Source of the DNA: J027 sp034437655
GTDB lineage: Bacteria; Chloroflexota; Anaerolineae; Aggregatilineales; J027
Assembly: GCA_034437655.1 (NCBI GenBank)
Contig: DAOTTU010000040.1
Coordinates: 1 to 64,000 of the forward strand
Length of the DNA: 64,000 bases
Reading direction: 5' to 3'
Shown: positions 53,007-61,399 of the stretch, one piece after another
Position numbering within the stretch: position 1 is the stretch's first letter
Layout of the letters: each line of letters begins with the position of its first letter
The notes under the pieces: generated by a model
The model's input: only the letters and a program-made list of their open reading frames with translations
The model's database searches: none
What the model was told of the DNA's origin: nothing
Program-made: the position numbers and the translations under genes

Positions 53007-53134
53007 GGTCTAGATATGCTCCTTCAATTGTACGTGTTTTGTCGACCACAGCCTTCAACCAGCGCTTGAACCCCAGCTACAGTAGAGCAACACGGCGCTG
53101 TCCGGCTATGTGATTTTTGGAATAAACCTTGCGA

Positions 53135-53162
53135 ATTGTATCACAGAAGTGCGGGATTTCAA
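53135..53162 (-). promoter_or_regulatory. Promoter of rpsB-tsf
   Basis: On the minus strand TTGAAA (53162-53157), 16-base spacer, TACAAT (53140-53135). A leader of about 120 bases follows, with CAGCGC/GCGCTG arms (around 53063 and 53090) that could form a regulatory hairpin of the S2-leader kind. Confidence 0.65.
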
Positions 53163-53208
53163 GCGATTGCTTATGCCAGATTGCGCAGTTTGTCCTTACC
53201 CTTAAGGC

Positions 53209-53238
53209 AAAACAAAAACGCAGACCCGGTGGCCTGCG
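53209..53238 (-). terminator. Intrinsic terminator of the sugar ABC operon
   Basis: On the minus strand CGCAG (53238-53234) pairs with CTGCG (53223-53219) with inner GC pairs, followed by TTTTTGTTTT. It lies 46 bases after the binding-protein stop and isolates this operon from rpsB. Confidence 0.8.
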
Positions 53239-53283
53239 CCTTTGCTTTTTACCTGATACCCGTCAACAGATCATGCTGCGGAA

Positions 53284-54705
53284 TTACTCAAGTTCTGCCA
53301 GTGCTTCTTCGTAGGCGTCGTTGGCATCTTCTTCAGCAATGCTAGCTGCTTCTTCGACATCCAGTTCGTTCAGGGTGATGTTGATATACAGTTCTTCGAT
53401 GATGTCAAAAACCTCACCAGAACGTGGGTGTGAAGGTTCGTTTGCGAGGTTGATGTTCGGGTCTGCGAGTGCTTCAGCAAAACTGGTGAACTGGTCATTC
53501 ATTGCCAGGAAGTCTTCACTCAGGTTGCCGGGTGTGTCGAGGTTGTAAGGCTGGTACTGCGCAGATTCTGTCCAGATGCGTTGTGCTTCAGGATCAGTGG
53601 CCCAATACTTCACAAACAACCAGGTGGCAAGCGTTTCTTCGGGGGTACTGCGGATCATGCCAACACCACGCAGGAAGGGCACCAGTGTACGCTGGCCTTC
53701 AACCCACGGCATGGTCGTGTTGATCCAGTCGATCATCACGCCAGCTTCGTCCATACTACCCTGAATGAAAGGAACACCGACACTAGAACCCGTTGCAACC
53801 GGGGAGAAACCCAGTCCAAATTCGTTGTTGGTGTTGCTGAAAGCGCCGCCTTCGGGGAAGAACATGCAGCCTTCGCTGTACAGGTCTTGCACGAATTGTA
53901 GCCCTTCAAGTGCGCCTTCGTTGGTGAAGTCATAGCGATCAGCTTCAGCATCAAAAATGAAACCACCATGGTTGTAGATGAAGCTGGTGAGTTCCGCCGA
54001 GCCACCACCAATCGGGAAGCCGCGGGTTTCTGTTAAGTCAGGGTTGTTGATCACTTCAGCATACTCAGACACCAGGCCTTCGCTGAGGTTAGCAGACCCA
54101 CAAACAAGTTGTTCGAACTGTTCCCAGGTCGTGGGTGCGCCCGTGAAGTCAATGATGCCATTTGTGTTGAGAAATTCGATCATAGTCAGGTTTGTCGGCA
54201 TCACGTTTGCAGAAATCCCCACCGGCCACGCAAGCAATTGACCACCAAACGGTGCGATGTCGGGGCGGTTGACGTCCAGCACAGACTGGTTGATGATGGA
54301 CTGCTCTTCTTCGCTCAGCCCCCAGGTTTCGCTGGTTACATAGTCGTCGAATGTCACCAGAATGTCGTCCAGGAACCAGCCCTGTGCGGTGTTGAGGAAC
54401 GCACCACCCGCCAGGTTAGGCAGCTCACCCGTGGTGATACCCACGCCGACGTTATCGACAACCGTACCACCTGAACCAAGTTCTACCTGCTCAACGGTGA
54501 TGCCCCACTCGTTGGTTTCGTTGAAGTTGGCAATGATCTGGTCCATACCTTCACCTTGCAGGCCGTCCCATTCATGCCAATAGACAATTGTTGCACCGGA
54601 TGGATCGACATCGGCAACCGGGTCATCACCACCATCTTGTGCGGCTGCGAGACCAAATGAAGTCACCAGAATAAGTGTGAGCAGAAGTCCTACCAATTTG
54701 CGCAT
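53284..54705 (-). CDS. Extracytoplasmic sugar-binding protein of an ABC transporter
   Basis: 473 residues, family 1 solute-binding protein (MalE/UgpB-like). Signal peptide with AxA cleavage around LAAAQDGG near 22 and no lipobox cysteine, so it is not an obvious lipoprotein. The mature part starts with a strand ATIVYWHEWDG and includes the GAPTTWEQFEQL and WPVGISANVMPTN patterns common in oligosaccharide-binding proteins. Ligand unknown. SD AAGGAG lies close to ATG. Last gene of the three-gene operon, which is less usual than being first. Confidence 0.92.
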   Translation of the reverse strand: MRKLVGLLLTLILVTSFGLAAAQDGGDDPVADVDPSGATIVYWHEWDGLQGEGMDQIIANFNETNEWGITVEQVELGSGGTVVDNVGVGITTGELPNLAGGAFLNTAQGWFLDDILVTFDDYVTSETWGLSEEEQSIINQSVLDVNRPDIAPFGGQLLAWPVGISANVMPTNLTMIEFLNTNGIIDFTGAPTTWEQFEQLVCGSANLSEGLVSEYAEVINNPDLTETRGFPIGGGSAELTSFIYNHGGFIFDAEADRYDFTNEGALEGLQFVQDLYSEGCMFFPEGGAFSNTNNEFGLGFSPVATGSSVGVPFIQGSMDEAGVMIDWINTTMPWVEGQRTLVPFLRGVGMIRSTPEETLATWLFVKYWATDPEAQRIWTESAQYQPYNLDTPGNLSEDFLAMNDQFTSFAEALADPNINLANEPSHPRSGEVFDIIEELYINITLNELDVEEAASIAEEDANDAYEEALAELE

Positions 54706-54833
54706 CGAGTCTTTCTCCTTTTGAAAACATTGAAGCGCTTGACTGTAAATTGTGCTGCTGGCAACCCCTCGCCACGGCAGCGGTTATACATTATCAGCAC
54801 ACCGCAAGCGGCGATGTACTGTGAGGGGCAAAG

Positions 54834-55784
54834 CTAGGCTTTGAAGCTCCCGGCGAAAACGCCTTTAGTAAATTGCTTCTGGGTAAAAAAGTACAGAATC
54901 AGGATCGGGATAATCATAATGACGGAAGCGGCCATTTGCAGATTAAGCTCAGTGCCGGCTTCACCGTCAACAAAATTCTGTACACCCAGCGCAACAGGTT
55001 TCCACTCGTCGCCTTGAATCACAAGCAGCGGCCACAACAGCGCATTCCATGAGCCGATAAAGCTGAGTGTAACAATGGTCATGATTGGCGCACGTGAGAG
55101 TGGAATGACCACCCGCAACAAAAATTGCAAGTGTCCGGCCCCGTCAATGCGGGCTGCGTCCCATAAGTCTTGCGGAATTTGTGCAAAGAACTGACGCAAT
55201 AGGAAAATGGTGAACGCTGAGGCCATGAACGGAATCGTCAATGAGGGCCAGTTGTTCGTCCATTGACCACCTTCGCCAAAAAGCGCGATGCTGAATCGGT
55301 TCAGCCAGGCGACAGTCAATAGGTTGGGGATCAGCGTCACTACATCAGGAATCATCAGCGTAGAAAGCAGGATCGCAAACAGCGTGTTTTTGCCGACGAA
55401 CTGCATCCGAGCGAAGGCATAGGACGCGGGAATGCAAAAGAATAGCAAACCCGTGACAGTTATGCCCGTGATACGGACACTGTTCCATAACAACTCTGAA
55501 AACTGCGCCTGATCCCATGCATCGACATAGTTTTGCAGTTCAATCGACTGAGGAACTGTTTGCCCGCCAATGACCTCAACATTGCGCATGACTGACCAGC
55601 TCAGCATCCAGACGAAGGGGAAAACCGCAACAATCGTGCCGAGCGTCAGAAACAGGTATAGAAACAGGTCTTTGATTGGCACCCCACGCCGCGGCTCGAA
55701 AGCATCGCTGCGCCGCGTGGTGATGCTGCTGTCGGGTTGTGCTTGCCCTGCATAGGGTTGTGGGGTTTGCGTTGTCTCAGCCAT
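54834..55784 (-). CDS. Sugar ABC transporter permease, MalG type
   Basis: 316 residues from the ATG at 55784, which overlaps the end of the partner permease by 8 bases. Six membrane helices and the EAA loop in the form LWDAARIDGAGHLQFLLRVVIPLSRA, which docks the ATPase. N-terminal 45 residues are polar. Works as a heterodimer with the MalF-type protein encoded just upstream. Confidence 0.94.
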   Translation of the reverse strand: MAETTQTPQPYAGQAQPDSSITTRRSDAFEPRRGVPIKDLFLYLFLTLGTIVAVFPFVWMLSWSVMRNVEVIGGQTVPQSIELQNYVDAWDQAQFSELLWNSVRITGITVTGLLFFCIPASYAFARMQFVGKNTLFAILLSTLMIPDVVTLIPNLLTVAWLNRFSIALFGEGGQWTNNWPSLTIPFMASAFTIFLLRQFFAQIPQDLWDAARIDGAGHLQFLLRVVIPLSRAPIMTIVTLSFIGSWNALLWPLLVIQGDEWKPVALGVQNFVDGEAGTELNLQMAASVIMIIPILILYFFTQKQFTKGVFAGSFKA

Positions 55785-57474
55785 AGAATACACGCCGTCC
55801 TGCGATTCGATTCAGGGCAAGGGTCAAAACAAGGATGACACCGAACAGCACAAACGCCATCGCGCTCCCGTATGCATAGTTGGGGGTGCTGCCGCCGCGA
55901 ATCTGATCATAAATCTGCAAGTTAATGGTATCGACCGCTTCGAATCCGCCGGGTTGCCGCATCAAGAAAATCTGTGTAAATGCTTGCAGCGTGCCGATAG
56001 TCGCGATCAGGATCAGGAAAAAGGTTGTGGGGGAAAGCAACGGCAGGGTGATGTGTCGGAACTGTTGCCAGGCATTTGCGCCGTCAATCCGCGCAGCTTC
56101 ATAAAGTTCACTCGAAATATTGCCAAGCCCGGCCAGGAAAATCACGGTGCTATACCCCGCGTAAATCCACACGTTGTAGAGGATAATCACGACGAGTGCT
56201 AAGCCGGGGCCATGCGCCCAACCGGGGATCGCATCGCCAAACAGCAGAAAAAACACCCCGTCCGATTCACGCAACCATGTCTGTTGGTCAACGCCAAGCG
56301 ACGTCATGAACTGGTTCGCCGGAGATGACGGTACATGTGAGAAGATCAATGTAAACACAACAGAAGTTGCCACCATCGGCGTGATATAAGGCATGAAGAA
56401 CATCACACGGAAAAACGACTTCCCCTTGATGTTCTGAAACAGCATCACCGCCAGTGCCAACCCGAAAACCAGTTGCAACGGCACACTGAAGGCTGAATAG
56501 AAGAATGCTACTCTGAAGCCATGAATAACGTCTTCGTCGGCGTTTTCGATGGTTGGCGGGAGTTCCATAATCAAGAGTACCGCCCCAACCAGCGCAACAA
56601 TGGCTGCAAGAACACGTAGCGCGAGGGTAGTATTGCTCTGGTCGTGCCGATGCACCGCATAAGACCACAGCCCCCACGCCGCACCAAGGAGCAATGTTCC
56701 GCTGAGTACAACAATCGTATAGGTCCAGATGGGCAAGTCTGTGCCTTCAGCCTGTGCTTCTTCAATGGCGAGATTGACCTCGCTCACGGTAAGGTCACCC
56801 AGCCACCACCCAACTAAAAACGAGATGCCTGCCATCCATGCGAGTACCGTAAATTCACCACCGCGCACCGACCGCACGAGGTATACCCACACGATGGACA
56901 GTACCACCGCACCAAGCACGCTAAAGCGCATATTGTCCAACTCGGCTGTCACATCTGCAACGCCAAATGCACCGACAAACGCATCAATGAACAATTCACG
57001 GGTAATGTCTTGCCCGAGTAGGTTCTGCGGAATTTCGAGAATGGCGTAGAACAGTTCGAAAAACCAGACTGCAAAGTACCACGTCGCCGCAGTGAGCGCA
57101 GCCCCGGGCACAAGAAACGTCAGGTCTCGCCAGGTGTGTCCAGTTTCAGCCGTCGAGCGCTGCCACATACGGTATAGAGTGTATACCCCAAACACGACAG
57201 CACTGATGGCAATTGCAAAAAACAGGACATAGCCAAGCTCACCCATTGCACGGATATAGCTGTCCAGCCCACGATAGTCTCCCGGGGTTCGTCGCCAGCG
57301 ATAAAGACTGACAAAAAACGAAAAGACGACCGGAAAAATGCCAAACAAGAAGACAATAATTGCAGCAGGTGCCAGGAATGCGTAGGCAGTGAGGTTTTCT
57401 AGAATAGTTTTACCCCGCTGTGTTTCAAAGAAGCGGGCTTGTTTGTGTTGCATAGGTTTTGTAGTGGTTGTCAT
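55777..57474 (-). CDS. Sugar ABC transporter permease, MalF type, with about six extra membrane helices
   Basis: 565 residues from the ATG at 57474; this start gives a charged N-terminus before the first helix, though its SD is weak. MalF-type proteins of this class usually have about 300 residues and six helices. Here helix 1 (LTAYAFLAPAAIIVFLFGIF) is followed by about 240 residues with six further hydrophobic helices before the standard core resumes at VAFFYSAFSVPLQLVFGLALA. The EAA loop is intact (LYEAARIDGANAWQQFRHITLPLL). The insertion differs from the periplasmic P2 loop of E. coli MalF, which is soluble. Read from the promoter at 57526-57555. Confidence 0.9.
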   Translation of the reverse strand: MTTTTKPMQHKQARFFETQRGKTILENLTAYAFLAPAAIIVFLFGIFPVVFSFFVSLYRWRRTPGDYRGLDSYIRAMGELGYVLFFAIAISAVVFGVYTLYRMWQRSTAETGHTWRDLTFLVPGAALTAATWYFAVWFFELFYAILEIPQNLLGQDITRELFIDAFVGAFGVADVTAELDNMRFSVLGAVVLSIVWVYLVRSVRGGEFTVLAWMAGISFLVGWWLGDLTVSEVNLAIEEAQAEGTDLPIWTYTIVVLSGTLLLGAAWGLWSYAVHRHDQSNTTLALRVLAAIVALVGAVLLIMELPPTIENADEDVIHGFRVAFFYSAFSVPLQLVFGLALAVMLFQNIKGKSFFRVMFFMPYITPMVATSVVFTLIFSHVPSSPANQFMTSLGVDQQTWLRESDGVFFLLFGDAIPGWAHGPGLALVVIILYNVWIYAGYSTVIFLAGLGNISSELYEAARIDGANAWQQFRHITLPLLSPTTFFLILIATIGTLQAFTQIFLMRQPGGFEAVDTINLQIYDQIRGGSTPNYAYGSAMAFVLFGVILVLTLALNRIAGRRVFYG

Positions 57475-57525
57475 ATGGACGAGATGCCAATACCTAACTA
57501 CTTTACGAAATTTGCAACGTGACGG

Positions 57526-57564
57526 ATTATAGGAACTATGCCAGTCTGAATGCAAGTCTGGCAT
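57526..57564 (-). promoter_or_regulatory. Promoter and operator of the sugar ABC operon
   Basis: On the minus strand TTGCAT (57555-57550), 18-base spacer and perfect TATAAT (57531-57526). The -35 box sits at the centre of an inverted repeat ATGCCAG (57538-57544) / CTGGCAT (57558-57564), so a dimeric regulator bound there should block transcription. No LacI-type gene is adjacent. Confidence 0.6.
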
Positions 57565-57610
57565 TGCCAAATTATAAAAGCTTTTGCCGCGCTTAAACTG
57601 AGTTTAGCGT

Positions 57611-58438
57611 CTACGACGGAATGCGAATGTAACGCACAAAGGTATCCGTCTCGGTTAAGGTAACGAGGTTGAAACCGGGGTTATTTAACGGATCACGACG
57701 CGGTTCCTGGGCACCATACCAGGTCGAAGTCTGGAACCACCCACTTTGCACACTGTAGTAATTGATGCCATCACGGACAGTAACGACACTTTCATGAATG
57801 TGCCCACAAAACACGCCACGCAGTCGAGATTGTGCGTTCCGCAAGATCGCATGCAGTTCCAGACCATTTTCCAGCCCAATCCTGTCCAGCCATGGTGCCT
57901 GAAGCGGGATCGTATGATGATGAACGGCAACAACCAACGGCCGCGAATCAGTTGCGCTGCACCGCTCCTCTAACCATGCCAATTGCTCGGAGGCCAGATG
58001 CCCAATTGCCAGGCTATGGTCAGCCGGGTCAACCTCTTGCGGTGGTGGTGGTGCGGTACTATCGAGCATCAGAAATTGCACCCCATTCATTTCAAACTCG
58101 TAGTCGCAATGGGTGTTAATTTCCGTTTCCGGCCGTTGCCAGAAGTCACGCTGAAAAGAGGCAACGCGGTCATGGTTACCGGGAATATAATGCACAGGGT
58201 ACACCAGACGATTAAGCACGTCGCGAGCAGCCGCATAATGGTCAGCCGTTTCAGGGTTTTGTGCAACGTCTCCCGTGTGTAATACAAAATCAATGGGCGC
58301 TGGAAAATTGTTCAAGGTATGGATAAGTTGATACACCGGAGCCCGGGCTGGCAGCCCATAGTATTCGGGTGTGTGTAAGGGGTCAGGGTGTAAGTGCGTG
58401 TCGCTGATATGGGCAAATGTAACCAGATGTCCGCTCAA
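57611..58438 (-). CDS. Calcineurin-like metallophosphoesterase
   Basis: 275 residues. All five phosphoesterase motifs are present in order: SDTHLH, HTGDVAQ, IPGNHD, VAVHHHTIP and CGHIHES, giving a two-metal site. Closest known groups are CpdA-like 3',5'-cyclic nucleotide and glycerophosphodiester phosphodiesterases; substrate is not readable. Start is TTG at 58438 with AAAGGAG 11 bases upstream. It ends before the ABC promoter, so it is a separate transcript, though a role with the transporter is possible. Confidence 0.9.
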   Translation of the reverse strand: MSGHLVTFAHISDTHLHPDPLHTPEYYGLPARAPVYQLIHTLNNFPAPIDFVLHTGDVAQNPETADHYAAARDVLNRLVYPVHYIPGNHDRVASFQRDFWQRPETEINTHCDYEFEMNGVQFLMLDSTAPPPPQEVDPADHSLAIGHLASEQLAWLEERCSATDSRPLVVAVHHHTIPLQAPWLDRIGLENGLELHAILRNAQSRLRGVFCGHIHESVVTVRDGINYYSVQSGWFQTSTWYGAQEPRRDPLNNPGFNLVTLTETDTFVRYIRIPS

Positions 58439-58503
58439 GAGGCCAACTCTCCTTTATGGTGATGATTACAATCAAAAAAATATGCATCAGATAACTCTTC
58501 ACT

Positions 58504-58531
58504 TTGATGCGCCATAGAGATTTGCTATACT
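58504..58531 (+). promoter_or_regulatory. Promoter of the third kinase gene
   Basis: TTGATG (58504-58509), 16-base spacer, TATACT (58526-58531), 46 bases before the ATG at 58577. Confidence 0.5.
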
Positions 58532-58576
58532 AGCGCTGGTCAACCGAAATTGCCCAGGGGTTTTCCTAACGTTAAC

Positions 58577-61378
58577 ATGGCACATCTGCATGATCTTTCT
58601 GGCCACGAATTTTCCAACTATCGGCTAATTCGCCTTCTTGGTGAAGGTGGAATGGGTAGCGTCTATCTCGCCAAACAAATTAACCTCAACCGCGATGTAG
58701 CCGTTAAAGTCTTACCGCTCAATATGTCTACAAAAAAAGATTTTGCGGCACGCTTCGAACGCGAAGCTCGTACTATTGCGGCGTTAGACCGTCACCCAAA
58801 TATTATCTCCATTTTGGACTACGGCACCGAAGATAACCTCAGTTTCGTGGTGATGCCGCTGCTGTCGGGTGGTTCACTGAGTGATAAGATGGAAGCTGGG
58901 CGACGCTATACGCTCATCGAAATCGCTGACATCCTCATTCGGTTGGCTGGCGCACTAGATTTCGCACACAGCCAGGGCGTGATTCACCGCGACATCAAGC
59001 CCGACAACATTATGTTTGACGCCTTTGAAACCCCCAAGGTCGTTGACTTTGGGATCGCCAAAATGGTCACCAGTAACATGACGGCTATTACACAGGATGG
59101 TGCGTCTGTAGGGACACCAGCCTACATGGCTCCTGAACAATGGAAAGCCCAGCAAGCATCCTCCGCGACCGACCAATATGCGCTTGCTATTGTTATCTAC
59201 CAATTGGTGACAGGCAATCTGCCCTATCATGCTGAAACGGCACACGGGCTGATGTATAAAGCCATTGAAGTTCCGCCGCAACCGCCAGAAGAATTTCGTC
59301 CAGACCTGCCACCGGGGCTTTCCGGCGTGCTGTTGAAAGCCTTGCAGAAAGAAGAAGTCAATCGTTATGAAAGTGTCGGTGCATTTGCGGCGGCTTTTGC
59401 TGAGATTGTTCGTTCCCCTGCCGACATCTCCCCCGGGCAAATGGCAGCCCCACCGAATATGCCACAACCCTATTACCCCACACCGCCACCGCCGGGCGCA
59501 CCAGGCATGGCCAGTCAACAACAGTTCCAGCAGCAACAATTTGAGTCTGGCGAAACCATGTACGCCACGGGTAATCGTGCCCAAACACCACCGCCCATGG
59601 CCCAGAATCAATATGTCACCACCGGGAGTATGGGTGTTCCACCACCAGTCAGTGAAAATCAACCGCAAAAAGGACGCTCGCCGCTTGTCACTATATTGAC
59701 GTTTGGGGTTCCAGTCCTTATCCTGGCTGCGCTTGCAGTGGTCGTGCTGGCGGTTATGGCTGGAAATGGTGGTAGTGGTAACGGCGCGGATAATAACAGT
59801 GGCCTTGGGGGCGGTATCGTTGATATACAAGACGATGCACTGACACCCACGTCTACGGATGATCTGACAGCAGTCGCCCTTGCGGCTGAGCAGACCGCAA
59901 GCAGCACACCAACTGCAACATCAACTGACATTCCAAGCGCTACCCCAAGCGCTACACACACAGCATCCGCCACAGCGACTGCAACCAGTACCCCAAGCGC
60001 TACACCAACCGTGACCAGCACAAATACGGCGACATACACCCCTACGCCAACAAATACCGATACACCAGTCGCCACTACAACACCAACACCGACTGCTACA
60101 CCAACGCCCTCTGCAACTGCGACTGAAACACCGAGCGCCACACCAACTGCAACTGCAACGGATACACCTACACCGACTTCAACTGCGACAGCCACAGCTT
60201 CTCATACACCAACAGACACAGCCACGGCCACTGCAACATCTACTGCAACCAACACTGCAACCCGTATCCCAACACGCACGCCTACTAACACGCCAACTGC
60301 ATCCAATACCCCGACGAATACACCATCACCGACTGCAACTGCGTCAAACACCCCAACAGCGACGTTAACCCCGACCAGCACACCTACACCAACCGTTGAT
60401 GGACCACCAGTTGTGTTGGGACGTATCAACATTGACGAAGGCACTCAGCTTAATGTGCGGCGTGAACCGAACACCAACAGTGAGGTCGTTGGGCAACTCG
60501 ATGATGACGTCGTTGTCTCTGTCGTAGGATCATCCGGGGATTGGCTGGCCATCGAATTGGCAGATGGTACGATTGGCTACGCCTTCAATTCTTTCGTTGA
60601 CGTAGAAAGTGCTGTGCCAGAAGGGCTCCCCGGCACAGACGGTTCTGGAGAGTCCGCTGTGTTTAGCGTGGCGTTTAATGGCGTAGACGCCAACGACGAC
60701 TGGGTGCCCTACATAGAGGAATTTGACGGCAACGTCCCGATGTCGCTTGTGCCGTCTGGGTGCTTCACGATGGGGAGTAGTGACGGCGCTTCGGATGAAC
60801 AGCCCGTGCATGAGCAATGCATTGATGAGCCATTCTGGATTGACGTCTATGAAGTAAGCAATCGTCAATTCGGGGGTGTTGGATGTACTGAGGCCTCCGC
60901 AAATGCTGACCAGCCTCGAAATTGCGTGAGCTGGTTTGACGCACAAGCCCATTGTGAAGATCGTGGTGGACGTTTACCGACCGAAGCCGAGTGGGAATAT
61001 GCTGCACGCGGACCAGATAGCCTCACTTATCCATGGGGCAACACATTTATCCCGGCGTTCAGCATCTATAGCGATGATCCTACTTATGGTACCGTTCAGA
61101 CTGCACCGGTCGGGACTACACCGGGCGGTGTATCATGGGTGGGAGCCTATGATATGGCCGGCAATGTTTGGGAATGGACAAGCTCTATCTATGACCGTTA
61201 CCCCTACACCAGCACCGACGGCCGCGAAGATGACGACAACACCGCCCGCCGAGTGTTGCGTGGTGGTTCATTCCTGGACCCCGCTGGTGTTTTGCGGACC
61301 ACACAACGTAGCCGCATCGCCCCCGATATTGATTTAAATCGCTTTCTGGGGTTCCGTTGTGTGCGTGACGTAGAGTGA
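58577..61378 (+). CDS. Ser/Thr kinase fused to Thr/Pro stalk, SH3 domain and SUMF1-like domain
   Basis: 933 residues from ATG 58577 (an upstream TTG has no SD). Kinase domain about 12-275 with LLGEGGMGSVYLA, VAVKVL, HRDIKPDNIM and DFGIAK, likely active. A Pro/Gln-rich linker and one membrane helix (about 373-398) follow. Outside lie a stalk of about 165 Thr/Pro/Ser/Ala residues, an SH3-like domain (about 614-675, LNVRREP) and a C-terminal formylglycine-generating-enzyme-like fold (about 711-933: GCFTMGSS, GRLPTEAEWEYAARG, NVWEW, RVLRGGSF, GFRCVRD). The RGGSF stretch lacks the C-x4-C of true FGE, so a binding (sensor) role is likelier than catalysis. Confidence 0.9.
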   Translation: MAHLHDLSGHEFSNYRLIRLLGEGGMGSVYLAKQINLNRDVAVKVLPLNMSTKKDFAARFEREARTIAALDRHPNIISILDYGTEDNLSFVVMPLLSGGSLSDKMEAGRRYTLIEIADILIRLAGALDFAHSQGVIHRDIKPDNIMFDAFETPKVVDFGIAKMVTSNMTAITQDGASVGTPAYMAPEQWKAQQASSATDQYALAIVIYQLVTGNLPYHAETAHGLMYKAIEVPPQPPEEFRPDLPPGLSGVLLKALQKEEVNRYESVGAFAAAFAEIVRSPADISPGQMAAPPNMPQPYYPTPPPPGAPGMASQQQFQQQQFESGETMYATGNRAQTPPPMAQNQYVTTGSMGVPPPVSENQPQKGRSPLVTILTFGVPVLILAALAVVVLAVMAGNGGSGNGADNNSGLGGGIVDIQDDALTPTSTDDLTAVALAAEQTASSTPTATSTDIPSATPSATHTASATATATSTPSATPTVTSTNTATYTPTPTNTDTPVATTTPTPTATPTPSATATETPSATPTATATDTPTPTSTATATASHTPTDTATATATSTATNTATRIPTRTPTNTPTASNTPTNTPSPTATASNTPTATLTPTSTPTPTVDGPPVVLGRINIDEGTQLNVRREPNTNSEVVGQLDDDVVVSVVGSSGDWLAIELADGTIGYAFNSFVDVESAVPEGLPGTDGSGESAVFSVAFNGVDANDDWVPYIEEFDGNVPMSLVPSGCFTMGSSDGASDEQPVHEQCIDEPFWIDVYEVSNRQFGGVGCTEASANADQPRNCVSWFDAQAHCEDRGGRLPTEAEWEYAARGPDSLTYPWGNTFIPAFSIYSDDPTYGTVQTAPVGTTPGGVSWVGAYDMAGNVWEWTSSIYDRYPYTSTDGREDDDNTARRVLRGGSFLDPAGVLRTTQRSRIAPDIDLNRFLGFRCVRDVE
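59890..60400 (+). repeat. Low-complexity DNA encoding the Thr/Pro/Ala/Ser stalk
   Basis: About 500 bases of degenerate ACA/CCA/ACT/GCG-type codons encode repeats such as TPTATPTPSATATET. No exact unit is fixed, but short units like ACACCAAC recur. Such stalks are typical sites for O-glycosylation and for length change by slippage. The antisense strand reads as a GVAVGV-type frame, which is an artefact. Confidence 0.8.
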
Positions 61379-61399
61379 TAACTGACCGAAAGGTAGTTA

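Noticed and set aside
59890..60400. Possible CRISPR array or minisatellite
   Set aside because: No fixed repeat unit or unique spacers; the sequence is in-frame stalk coding.
59659..60444. Long open frames antisense to the kinase stalk coding GVAVGV-type proteins
   Set aside because: They are mirror readings of the low-complexity Thr/Pro/Ala codons, have no start signals and no known protein pattern.
60710..61378. Active formylglycine-generating enzyme
   Set aside because: The C-x4-C copper site expected after RGGSF is absent and the domain sits on a receptor kinase.
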